From: CALANV01 sp036381615
Lineage (GTDB): Bacteria; Pseudomonadota; Alphaproteobacteria; CACIAM-22H2
DNA: 53,330 nt
Assembly (NCBI GenBank): GCA_036381615.1
Contig: DASVCL010000037.1
Location: forward strand, 1 to 53,330
Direction of reading: 5' to 3'
Below the pieces are notes generated by a model. The model was not told where the DNA came from, did not search any database, and was given only the letters and a program-made list of their open reading frames with translations. Below are positions 1 through 6,562 of the stretch, piece by piece; position 1 is the first letter of the stretch, and each line of letters opens with the position of its first letter. The translations under genes were made by a program, and so were the position numbers.

Positions 1-1587
1 CCACTGAACGATCGGCAGGGTGTCGAGGCGATCGTCGTCATGGCCAGCGACGTCACGGCCCGGGTCGTCGCCCGTGAACGTGCCGAACGATCGGCCGCCG
101 AGGCGGCGGAGTACGCCCGCGTGGCGAACGAGGCCGAGCGCACCCTCGATGCCTTGATGGCTTACGTGCCGGCGGGGATTGCCATTGCCGAAGCGCCCGG
201 CATGCGCGTGCGGCGGGTCAGTTATCGCGGACTCGCCCTGACGAAGCGCCCCTGGCAGGAGGTCGTGGAGGATCTGCCAGCCGAACGTATTCCCGAACGC
301 TGGCAAATTTATCGTACGGATGGGAGCACGATCGCCGAACCGGAGGCGGTTCCGCTGTCGCGCGCCATCCGGAAGGGAGAGATCGTGGTGAACGAGCCGT
401 GGCTGCTCCGCCATCACGACGGACGGCTCATTCCCGTACTTTGCAATGCCGGTCCGATCCGGGACGCGGACGGTGAGATCACTGGCGGTGTGATGAGCTG
501 GATCGACGTCAGTGCCGTGGAGAACTCGCGGCGGGCGTTGCTTGAGACGGCGCGGCGCTTTGAACTTGCGATCGAAGCTGCCGATCTCGGCCTTTGGGAC
601 CATGACCTGATCAGCGGTGAGCTGACCCTGTCGGGGCGCGGGAGGGTGCTGCTCGGCCTTTCGGCCGAGGTCGTGCCCACGCATGAGCGCTTCCTGGCGG
701 CGATCCATCCGGAGGATCGAGGCGACGTCGATGCTGCGATCCGACGATCGCTTCGGGCGAACGGCGACGGCTTGATCGACGTCACGTTCAGAGTCCCCAT
801 GCCGGACGGCCCGATGCGCTGGGTTGCCATGCGCGGGCACTCGTTCTGCGCCGCCGCCGACGGACGGCGGCGCCCAGTCCGCATGATCGGCACGCTCGGC
901 GACGTGACGGCGCAGGTGCACGCATTGGCCGAGAAGGAGCGGCTGCTGGCGCAGAAGAATCTGCTGCTCAGGGAAGTCAATCACCGGGTGACCAACAGCC
1001 TGCAGTTGATCGCCAGTCTGCTTCACCTGCAGGGACTATCGCAGTCGGCGGAGGTTCGCCGGCGACTGGAGGAGACGCGTACGCGCGTGCTTACGGTCGC
1101 TCAGCTGCATCAGCACCTGTATCAGAGCGATCGCGTCGAAAAGGTCGAGATCTCCAGCTATCTCCGAAAGTTATGCGAGGACCTGCCCCAAACGCTCGGC
1201 CATGCGTCCGGATCGCGCCTTCGTCTCGATGCGGATGTCGCGGACGTGCCGACCGATATCGCGTTGTCGCTTGGTCTGATCGTCAATGAACTCGTCACCA
1301 ATGCTTTCAAATACGCCTATGGCGATGGCCAAGATGGCGATGTCGATGTTCGGCTCGAGGTGTCTGCCGAACGGTTGTGCCTGACAGTGAGCGATCTGGG
1401 GCAGGGACTTCCGTCCGGTTTCGACCCGGAAAGAAGCAATGGCCTCGGTATGCGCATCGTCGCAAGCCTGGCGACCCGGCTCGATGCACAGTTCGACTTC
1501 AGCCCGCCGGGTCGCGGTGCGTCGTTTCGAATCAGCATCCCGAGGCGGAGGGCTCAGGATGATTTTCGGGCGGAAGAGTCGCGATGA
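1..1587 (+). CDS. PAS-domain sensor histidine kinase, HisKA_2 type (5' end outside window)
   Basis: Sensor kinase without visible membrane segments, so probably cytosolic. The frame is open from base 1, and the residues before the first ATG (position 40) read like the end of a PAS domain (DVTARVVARERAE), so the true start lies upstream of the window. Numbering from position 40: a PAS-like segment at about 30-155, a second PAS fold at about 168-293 (EAADLGLWDHD, HPEDR), a HisKA_2 dimerisation domain with phospho-acceptor His315 in REVNHRVTNSLQL, and a HATPase domain with NELVTNAFKYA (N box), SDLGQGLP (G1) and SNGLGMRIV (G2). HisKA_2 kinases are common in alphaproteobacterial stress and light signalling. 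The neighbouring convergent receiver (1532-1942) is the obvious candidate partner. The two genes overlap tail to tail by 56 bp. Substrate and signal cannot be read from the sequence. Confidence 0.93.
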   Translation, partial: PLNDRQGVEAIVVMASDVTARVVARERAERSAAEAAEYARVANEAERTLDALMAYVPAGIAIAEAPGMRVRRVSYRGLALTKRPWQEVVEDLPAERIPERWQIYRTDGSTIAEPEAVPLSRAIRKGEIVVNEPWLLRHHDGRLIPVLCNAGPIRDADGEITGGVMSWIDVSAVENSRRALLETARRFELAIEAADLGLWDHDLISGELTLSGRGRVLLGLSAEVVPTHERFLAAIHPEDRGDVDAAIRRSLRANGDGLIDVTFRVPMPDGPMRWVAMRGHSFCAAADGRRRPVRMIGTLGDVTAQVHALAEKERLLAQKNLLLREVNHRVTNSLQLIASLLHLQGLSQSAEVRRRLEETRTRVLTVAQLHQHLYQSDRVEKVEISSYLRKLCEDLPQTLGHASGSRLRLDADVADVPTDIALSLGLIVNELVTNAFKYAYGDGQDGDVDVRLEVSAERLCLTVSDLGQGLPSGFDPERSNGLGMRIVASLATRLDAQFDFSPPGRGASFRISIPRRRAQDDFRAEESR

Positions 1588-1942
1588 TCTCTCGAACCGC
1601 ACCGATGACGGCTTCATCGGTAAACGGCTTCGAGATGAAATGACGAGTGAGATCAAGTCCTTCGCGCACGACCTCGCCGATGTGTCCACTTACGAACACG
1701 ATTTTTACCTTGAACCTCTCGACGAGGTGGCGCGCGACCGTCAGCCCGTTGATCTCGCCAGCCAGATTGAGATCGATGATCGCCACGGCCGGGGGCTGCC
1801 CACCGGCAAGCTTAAGGGCTTCGATGCCCTCGGACACAGGGCCGATCACCTCGAGCCCTTCTCGCGACAGCACCTGCGCGAGCTCCGAAGCGACGATGTA
1901 GTCATCCTCTACAATCAGGACTTTCCGGGCGCCCGATCCCAT
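1532..1942 (-). CDS. single-domain response regulator (CheY-like receiver)
   Basis: A stand-alone receiver domain of 136 residues with every key position: acidic pocket E12-D13-D14 (VLIVEDDY), phospho-acceptor Asp57 (AIIDLNLAGE), Ser85 in FVSGH, and Lys105 in ISKPF. There is no DNA-binding output domain, so it should act by protein contact or as a phosphate sink, as single-domain regulators beside HWE/HisKA_2 kinases do. I chose the ATG at 1942 because the receiver fold starts seven residues later. An in-frame ATG at 2035 would add 31 unrelated residues and would bury the EcfG-type promoter (1952-1976) inside the coding sequence. The last 18 codons overlap the kinase at 1-1587 on the other strand, only in the non-conserved tails of both proteins. 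Confidence 0.9.
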   Translation of the reverse strand: MGSGARKVLIVEDDYIVASELAQVLSREGLEVIGPVSEGIEALKLAGGQPPAVAIIDLNLAGEINGLTVARHLVERFKVKIVFVSGHIGEVVREGLDLTRHFISKPFTDEAVIGAVREIIATLPPENHPEPSASGC

Positions 1943-2282
1943 ATCGTATCCAACGTGACGGAACCAGGGCCGTTCCGAAAAGCTACGCTTGCGGCCCGGC
2001 AATCGTCTCTGAAGTGGAACCCTGGATCCTCCCATCCGCGCTTCGATAGACGCGGGCGGAGTATCTGCGTGAGGGCAAGGCCGTGTCGAAGCCTCGGCTT
2101 CAAGGAACGGTCATCGATCCGCCGCACGTTCGGGGTGGCATCGGCTGCCGGCGATGCGTCGTGGCCGACTGGTCTCGGCTCGCTGACCTTCCGTTGCCTG
2201 TCCAACCGGATGGAAGGGCGCGCGGGTTGATCAGCTCGGCGCCGGTGACCGCCTCCGGCCACACGGGCGAGAGGGCGGCCTG
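1943..2282. other. 340-bp intergenic region between divergent regulator and kinase genes
   Basis: This spacer separates the response regulator (minus) from the second kinase (plus). Besides the EcfG-type promoter at 1952-1976 it holds a looser GGAAC-N18-CGTT pair on the plus strand (2104-2130), whose spacing is one base beyond the usual range. A purine-rich GAGAGGG stretch about 10 bases before 2283 is a plausible ribosome-binding site for the kinase. I see no convincing small gene or RNA here. Confidence 0.5.
1952..1976 (-). promoter_or_regulatory. EcfG-type (general stress sigma) promoter, GGAAC-N16-CGTT
   Basis: Reading on the minus strand, GGAAC (1976-1972) and CGTT (1955-1952) are separated by 16 bases, which matches the known consensus of the alphaproteobacterial general stress sigma factor EcfG (GGAAC-N16/17-CGTT). 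The CGTT box ends 9 bases before the response-regulator ATG, so transcription would start at or beside the start codon, giving a leaderless or nearly leaderless mRNA. An inverted repeat, CGGAAC-N7-GTTCCG (1959-1977), lies within the element. The motif match is seen directly; its use by EcfG is inference. Confidence 0.6.
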
Positions 2283-3995
2283 ATGAGACTGCGCATCCGG
2301 GTTTTCCTGCTGATGCTGGTCGCGCTCGTGCCGGCAATCGCAATCCAGCTCTACAACGAGTTCGATCTGCGACACCGACGCGAAAGCGAAGTGCGCGAGG
2401 CGGCCCTGGAGGATGCGCAGCTCGTCGCGGCGAACATGTCGGCGATTCTCGAAGGGAGCCGGCAGCTCCTCGTCGCGCTGGCGGAGTTGCCGGCGATTCA
2501 ATCTCTCGATCGCAATCGCTGCGCGGAGACACTGGGCATGCTGCTGGCCGCAGAGCTGCCTGCGTATGCGAACATTGCCGTGGCCGACATGAGCGGGAAC
2601 TTCGTGTGCCAGGGGCATCAATCGTTCGTCGGGGATCTGCCGGTCGTGAGCGACCGCACCTATTTCCGGGATGCCAAGCAGACCGGCGCCTTCGTCGTCG
2701 GCGAGTATGCGGCAGGTCGCAGCCAGAGCGGGGAGGTTCTTCCCGTGGCGCAACCCATAATGAGGGCAAACGAGATGGTCGGCGTGCTGGTTGCCGGGCT
2801 CGATCTCGGATGGCTGCAGCAGCATTTCCAACGGCGCCCCTTGCAGGAAGGCACGGTGCTGACCATCACGGATCACGGTGGCACGATTCTCGTAAGCCTG
2901 CCGGCGGGTCAGCATTGGGTCGGACAGGAGATACCCGAAGCGCACCGACCCTATGTCCTGGGCGACATGGATCGCACGGCGGAGCTCACCGACTTGGACG
3001 GGCTGGTGCGTGTGTTCGCCTATGCGCCCGTGAATTATCCGCCGCTAGGCTTTGCCGTGGCCATAGGCGTCGACAAGCAGCGCGCCCTGGCGCCGATCAA
3101 CAGCGCGACCGTGCGCGGCCTTTCGCTTATCCTCGGCGGATTGGTAATCGGACTGGCAGCGGCGTGGGCGTTCAACCGGTATTTCATCGACCAGCCGGTG
3201 AATGTGCTGCTCGAGACGACGCGCCGATGGACCGCGGGCGACTATGGCGCCCGCGTCGGCGTGAAGTCGGCGAAGACTGAGTTGGAGGAACTCGGCTACA
3301 GCTTCGACACGATGGCCGAGCGGCTCCAGCAGCACCTGCTTCAGAAGGACATGATGCTGCGGGAAGTGAATCACCGCATCATGAACAGCCTGCAGCTCCT
3401 GTCGAGCGTTCTCGGCCTGCAGCGCCGGCGCATGGCCGATCCCGAGGCCGTCGCCCAGTTCGATCAAGCGCGGCGACGTATTCAATCAATGGCCGTCGTC
3501 CATCGTCGCCTGAGCCGGCACGATGCGGCGGAGGCACTCGATTTCCGGTCGTTCATCCAGGAATTGATCACCGAGATCGCCCGATCGGTCGGTGCCGGGG
3601 ACGTGGGCGGTGCGATCGAGGTCGACATCGCGCCCGTCCGTCTGCGGAGCGACAAGCTCATTCCGCTGGCGCTCATCGTCTTCGAGCTCATGACGAACGC
3701 GCTCAAATATGCGCGGGTGCCCAGGCGGGGGACCATGCTTCGGGTGTCATGCGTCGTGAGCGAGGACGGGACGCTCAAGCTCCAGGTCACGGACTCCGGC
3801 CCGGGATTGCCCGACGATTTCGAGCAGAAAAAGGGGCTCGGCATGCAGCTGGTGGGCACGCTCGTGCGACAGCTCCGGGGATCGATGACGACGGAAACTT
3901 CGGCGACCGGCACGAACTTCACCGTCACGGTCCCGCTTGGCGCCGCGGCCGGCGATGACGTTTCTGCGGGAACGCAGCCCGGGCCGGCGCGTTGA
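2283..3995 (+). CDS. membrane sensor histidine kinase with Cache-like sensor, HAMP and HisKA_2 domains
   Basis: Inner-membrane sensor kinase of 570 residues. A first membrane helix (about 7-22) and a second (about 278-298, LILGGLVIGLAAAWAF) bracket a periplasmic domain of about 250 residues whose pattern (YFRDAKQTGAFVVGEY, PVAQPIM) is that of a Cache/PDC small-molecule sensor. A HAMP linker follows (about 300-350, ending FDTMAERLQQHL), then a HisKA_2 domain with His364 in REVNHRIMNSLQL, then a HATPase domain (FELMTNALKYA, TDSGPGLPDDF, KKGLGMQLV). The start has a GAGAGGG ribosome-binding site. The DHp motif is nearly identical to that of the kinase at 1-1587, so both may act on the regulator between them. 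The ligand is unknown. Confidence 0.93.
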   Translation: MRLRIRVFLLMLVALVPAIAIQLYNEFDLRHRRESEVREAALEDAQLVAANMSAILEGSRQLLVALAELPAIQSLDRNRCAETLGMLLAAELPAYANIAVADMSGNFVCQGHQSFVGDLPVVSDRTYFRDAKQTGAFVVGEYAAGRSQSGEVLPVAQPIMRANEMVGVLVAGLDLGWLQQHFQRRPLQEGTVLTITDHGGTILVSLPAGQHWVGQEIPEAHRPYVLGDMDRTAELTDLDGLVRVFAYAPVNYPPLGFAVAIGVDKQRALAPINSATVRGLSLILGGLVIGLAAAWAFNRYFIDQPVNVLLETTRRWTAGDYGARVGVKSAKTELEELGYSFDTMAERLQQHLLQKDMMLREVNHRIMNSLQLLSSVLGLQRRRMADPEAVAQFDQARRRIQSMAVVHRRLSRHDAAEALDFRSFIQELITEIARSVGAGDVGGAIEVDIAPVRLRSDKLIPLALIVFELMTNALKYARVPRRGTMLRVSCVVSEDGTLKLQVTDSGPGLPDDFEQKKGLGMQLVGTLVRQLRGSMTTETSATGTNFTVTVPLGAAAGDDVSAGTQPGPAR

Positions 3996-4020
3996 CAAAC
4001 CGAAGAGTAGAACATATGGT
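3992..4020 (+). promoter_or_regulatory. strong sigma70-like promoter overlapping the kinase stop codon
   Basis: TTGACA (3992-3997) and TATGGT (4015-4020) are spaced by exactly 17 bases. The -35 box contains the TGA stop of the upstream kinase. The nearest credible start codon is about 500 bases downstream, so the promoter would produce a long leader or a separate small RNA. The -35 is perfect and the -10 fair; activity is inferred. Confidence 0.5.
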
Positions 4021-4516
4021 GAACATCTGACGCGTTATCGGCATAAGGGATGTTTCGCCTGCGGCACCGACCGTTTGTCCCGACCAGAATCCGGATGATC
4101 GGGTTATCGAAGACGAGCCGATGACCGGTCCTCAAGCCCCGTATCTCAAGGCTCTAGCGCAAGGAGCGAATGCGTCGCTCGAGGTCAATCCGACGAAGGC
4201 GGCGGGGCGGAGCGGAGCGGATCGATCGGCGGCAGTTGAAGACATGACAGGAGGCGGACCGATCCTGAAACATCTGTCGCGTCTCTCGGCGCAGCCGTGC
4301 GGCGATGACTGCAGCTTCCGCGCTGCGGAACCGTTGCGGCATAGCCGCTCGCACGCGAAGGGGCCGGTGCCCTCAGGGCACGCGACTCGCGAAGAATCGG
4401 GCCTTTTTCCATCGCGATCTCTTTGTCAAAACGCGCGAGCGGATTATATTCTTGATCGCACAGCCGCTCAGCAAAGGAACCATCGACGCACGGGGGAGCT
4501 CGGTGAGGGGAGAAGG
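3996..4516. other. 521-bp region without a convincing gene
   Basis: The frame of the downstream gene is open back to 4121, but the residues encoded before 4517 look like random high-GC translation and carry no recognisable domain, so I treat the stretch as untranslated. It contains two promoter-like elements (3992-4020 and 4423-4450) and a perfect hairpin, GTGCCC-TCA-GGGCAC (4367-4381). A run of five T lies about 20 bases after the hairpin, too far for a textbook terminator. A 24-codon arginine-rich reading frame at 4050 has a poorly spaced ribosome-binding site and is not called. Confidence 0.45.
4423..4450 (+). promoter_or_regulatory. sigma70-like promoter for the small gene at 4517
   Basis: TTGTCA (4423-4428) and TATATT (4445-4450) are separated by 16 bases in a locally AT-rich patch. 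Transcription would start near 4457, about 60 bases before the GTG start at 4517, with a purine-rich AGGGGAGAAGG stretch just upstream of that start. Confidence 0.55.
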
Positions 4517-4903
4517 GTGCCCGTGTCGCTTACCGTCGATATCAGTCTCGCCCAAGTCGCGTTCATCACGGCCGAGACCGCCCAGATCATCCGCCGCATG
4601 TTTCCGGTGAGTCGGGCGATGCAGGATCTTGCGGTCCGCATCGAGCGGTTCATCTCCGCGCGCGCGGACACGCTCGAGGCGCGCATGTATGCAGGCGAGG
4701 TCCTGCGGGCGTGGGAAAGGCTCGTCGACACGCCCGAGTACCGGGAGCTGCTCGGCGCGCACCGCCGACTGCGAGGGCTCGGCAAGCAGGACTATGTCGT
4801 GCAGCGGCTTGGACAGCTCGAGTCCGCGCTGAAGAAGGTGGAGGCAAAGCCGCCCGCGCGCCAGGCGCGTCGCCGTGCCGGGCGTCGCACATCCGTGGCG
4901 TAG
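4517..4903 (+). CDS. hypothetical protein, 128 residues, basic C-terminus
   Basis: I do not recognise this protein. The predicted product is mostly helical (TAETAQIIRRMFPVSRAMQDLAVRIERFI, shown here only as the N-terminal helix pattern; residues about 19-46) and ends in a strongly basic tail rich in Arg, Ala and Pro (about 108-128), which could bind nucleic acid or simply be disordered. It has no signal peptide or membrane segment. The start is chosen at GTG 4517, preceded by GAGGGGAG; a second GTG at 4523 is equally usable, and the open frame extends upstream to 4121 without protein-like content. A promoter-like element at 4423-4450 fits a monocistronic gene. No function is proposed. Confidence 0.6.
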   Translation: MPVSLTVDISLAQVAFITAETAQIIRRMFPVSRAMQDLAVRIERFISARADTLEARMYAGEVLRAWERLVDTPEYRELLGAHRRLRGLGKQDYVVQRLGQLESALKKVEAKPPARQARRRAGRRTSVA

Positions 4904-5045
4904 CGTAGCCCCGGAGATTGGCGATCGGGGCGGGGTGAGGGCGCGCCTTCGTCGGTTTTTTGCTACGCCAGCGTAGGGAAACCATCTGTCAGGGCGGCGA
5001 CCAGAGCCGGAACACAGGTCCGTGCGCCGTCGCGCAATACCGCTT

Positions 5046-5086
5046 CAAAAAGGAACAGGGACCCAGCCCAAGTCGCTGGGTCCCTG
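5046..5086 (-). terminator. Rho-independent terminator of tRNA-Asn
   Basis: On the minus strand a perfect 12-bp stem (arms 5086-5075 and 5067-5056, CAGGGACCCAGC and its complement) with a 7-base loop is followed by TTCCTTTTT. It lies just downstream of the tRNA-Asn 3' end, so it should end that transcript. Confidence 0.88.
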
Positions 5087-5094
5087 CCTTGAAA

Positions 5095-5169
5095 TGGCTC
5101 CCCGGGCCTGATTCGAACAGGCGACCAGCCGGTTAACAGCCGGCTGCTCTACCGCTGAGCTACCGGGGA
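5095..5169 (-). tRNA. tRNA-Asn (anticodon GTT)
   Basis: A complete cloverleaf reads on the minus strand: acceptor stem TCCCCGG paired with CCGGGGA, D arm with AGCTCAGCGGTAGAGC, anticodon stem CCGGC around CTGTTAACC with anticodon GTT, and T arm with the GTTCGAATC loop. The discriminator is G and the 3' CCA is encoded (5097-5095). A promoter lies upstream (5184-5213) and a strong terminator downstream (5046-5086), so it is an independent unit. Confidence 0.97.
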
Positions 5170-5183
5170 TCAGAAGGTCCGGC

Positions 5184-5213
5184 CTTATAGCAAGTCCGCC
5201 GGATCAATGCCAG
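5184..5213 (-). promoter_or_regulatory. promoter of tRNA-Asn
   Basis: On the minus strand CTGGCA (5213-5208) and TATAAG (5189-5184) are separated by 18 bases. The start of transcription would fall a few bases upstream of the mature tRNA 5' end at 5169. Confidence 0.5.
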
Positions 5214-5234
5214 TACCGCCGACAAGGAAAGACG

Positions 5235-5309
5235 TGGAGGCCGGGGCCGGAATCGAACCGGCGCATGCGGGATTTGCAGTCCCGAGCATTACCACTTTGC
5301 TACCCGGCC
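5235..5309 (-). tRNA. tRNA-Cys (anticodon GCA)
   Basis: The minus strand folds as a tRNA: acceptor stem GGCCGGG with CCCGGCC, D arm GTAGCAAAGTGGTAATGC, anticodon loop ACTGCAAAT with anticodon GCA, and T arm with GGTTCGATTCC. The discriminator base is U, an identity element of tRNA-Cys, and CCA is encoded (5237-5235). It lies 65 bases upstream of tRNA-Asn on the same strand, but each has its own promoter-like element. Confidence 0.97.
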
Positions 5310-5348
5310 TTGCGCCTCTCCCCGTCCGGGGAGCACAGCTTGCACGGA

Positions 5349-5377
5349 CATATAGAAGGCGTGCACCGATGGGTCAA
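5349..5377 (-). promoter_or_regulatory. promoter of tRNA-Cys
   Basis: On the minus strand TTGACC (5377-5372) and TATATG (5354-5349) are exactly 17 bases apart. Transcription would begin near 5342, leaving a 5' leader of about 30 bases that carries a perfect CTCCCC-GTCC-GGGGAG hairpin (5318-5333) before the mature tRNA. Confidence 0.7.
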
Positions 5378-5424
5378 CCGTCGTGCCGAACCAGATTCCG
5401 ACGGCGACGTCGTCACGGCGCGGC

Positions 5425-5450
5425 TGTACAGGTACCCTGTTGTACAGGTA
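5425..5450. repeat. direct repeat TGTACAGGTA, period 16
   Basis: Two perfect 10-base copies lie at 5425-5434 and 5441-5450, each containing the palindrome TGTACA. Between them ACAGG-TAC-CCTGT forms a further palindrome (5428-5440). The array sits about 90 bases upstream of the Pcm-like gene and about 50 bases upstream of the tRNA-Cys promoter, so it could be an operator for either; the role is unproven. Confidence 0.45.
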
Positions 5451-5534
5451 TATGTGCCGCCGTGGTGCAGTGCGAAGAGCCCACGCCATATCGCTGCCCT
5501 ATTCCGGACAAATACTGACGAGATACCGTTTGCA

Positions 5535-6191
5535 ATGATGGATTACGCTGCCGCGCGGCTGAACATGGTGGAGAGCCAGATCCGGCCCAACCGTGTCACC
5601 GACCCGCGCATCCTGACGGCGATGGCCGAACTGCCCCGCGAGAACTTCGTGCCGAAACCGTTGCGGGGCATCGCCTATGTCGATGAGGACATTCACATCG
5701 GCGGCGGTCGTTATCTGATGGAGCCGATGGTGTTGGCGCGGCTGGTGCAGGCGGCCGACATCGGCCCGGGCGACGTCGTGCTCGAGATCGGGACAGGGAC
5801 CGGCTACGGGGCGGCGGTGATGTCGCGGCTGGCGAGCACGGTCGTCGCGCTCGAGAGCGATCCCGATCTCGCACGCACGGCGACGCGCGTCCTTGGCGAC
5901 CTTGGCATCGACAACGTGGCCGTCGTCGAAGGACCGCTCGCCACGGGCTATCCGCGCCAGGCACCCTACAACGTCATCATTTTCGGCGGATCCGTCGAGC
6001 ACATCCCCCCGGCGATATCCGATCAGCTTGCCGAAGGCGGACGCCTCGTCGGCGTGCTGATGCCGCCGGGACAGGCGGGTAAGGCCGTATTCGGCGTAAG
6101 GGCGAGCGGCGTCGTCTCGACGAGAGTGATTTTCGATGCCGCCACGCCGGCACTGCCCGGATTCGCGCTCGAAAGGGGGTTCGTGTTTTGA
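5535..6191 (+). CDS. protein-L-isoaspartate methyltransferase family protein (divergent Pcm-like)
   Basis: A SAM-dependent methyltransferase of the Pcm family, 218 residues. The N-terminal signature (ARLNMVESQIRPNRVTDPRILTAM is its pattern at about 5-28) and the SAM-binding motif I (VLEIGTGTGYGAAV, about 84-97) are clear. True isoaspartate methyltransferases carry a G-x-x-Q-T-[IL]-S-x-P motif in the substrate loop, as does the paralogue at 33475-34128. Here the same place reads GGGRYLMEP, so the conserved Thr-Ser pair is absent and isoaspartate repair activity is doubtful. Two ATG codons lie in tandem (5535 and 5538). It is followed directly by the rhodanese gene, with overlapping stop and start, and then by tolC, an arrangement I know from other alphaproteobacteria. 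Confidence 0.85.
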   Translation: MMDYAAARLNMVESQIRPNRVTDPRILTAMAELPRENFVPKPLRGIAYVDEDIHIGGGRYLMEPMVLARLVQAADIGPGDVVLEIGTGTGYGAAVMSRLASTVVALESDPDLARTATRVLGDLGIDNVAVVEGPLATGYPRQAPYNVIIFGGSVEHIPPAISDQLAEGGRLVGVLMPPGQAGKAVFGVRASGVVSTRVIFDAATPALPGFALERGFVF

Positions 6192-6532
6192 ACGAAGGGA
6201 CGCAAGCCCCGCTTTCGCTGGAGATCGACGTCGAGGAACTCGACGCGATGCGGCGCGCGGGGCGGAACGTCACCGTCCTCGACGTACGCGAGCCCTGGGA
6301 GGTCGAAATCTGCGCGATCGCAGGCAGCATCAACATCCCGCTTGGACTGTTGCCGCAGAGCGTCGGCCGTCTGCCAGCCGATGTGCCGCTGGTGGTACTT
6401 TGCCACCACGGTATGCGGTCGATGCAGGCCGTGGCATGGCTGCGTCGGCAAGGCCTGGACAATGCCGTCAATCTGCGCGGCGGTATCGATGCCTGGGCGC
6501 GGCGCATCGATTTGAACATGGCGACGTATTGA
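6188..6532 (+). CDS. rhodanese-like domain protein
   Basis: A single-domain rhodanese of 114 residues, expected in the cytosol to carry persulfide sulfur on its active-site cysteine. The CH2A-like motif LDVREPWEVE (31-40) and the active-site loop with Cys72 in VVLCHHGMRS are intact, followed by GGIDAWARRID near the C-terminus. The CHHGxRS loop is typical of GlpE/ThiF-associated rhodaneses. The start is TTG at 6188, overlapping the TGA of the methyltransferase and preceded by GAAAGGGGG at good distance, so the two genes are probably translationally coupled. The sulfur acceptor is unknown. Confidence 0.9.
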   Translation: MNEGTQAPLSLEIDVEELDAMRRAGRNVTVLDVREPWEVEICAIAGSINIPLGLLPQSVGRLPADVPLVVLCHHGMRSMQAVAWLRRQGLDNAVNLRGGIDAWARRIDLNMATY

Positions 6533-6562
6533 AGGACGTTTGAAAACGGCGAGGGCATTGGC

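Noticed and set aside
1959..1977. Inverted repeat CGGAAC-N7-GTTCCG as an independent operator
   Set aside because: It is largely explained by the GGAAC box of the EcfG-type promoter that it overlaps.
2104..2130. GGAAC-N18-CGTT as a second EcfG promoter for the membrane kinase
   Set aside because: The spacer is longer than the accepted 16-17 bases and the element is about 150 bases from the start; kept only as a note.
4121..4516. Upstream coding extension of the gene at 4517
   Set aside because: The frame is open but the residues are not protein-like and a promoter (4423-4450) lies inside it.
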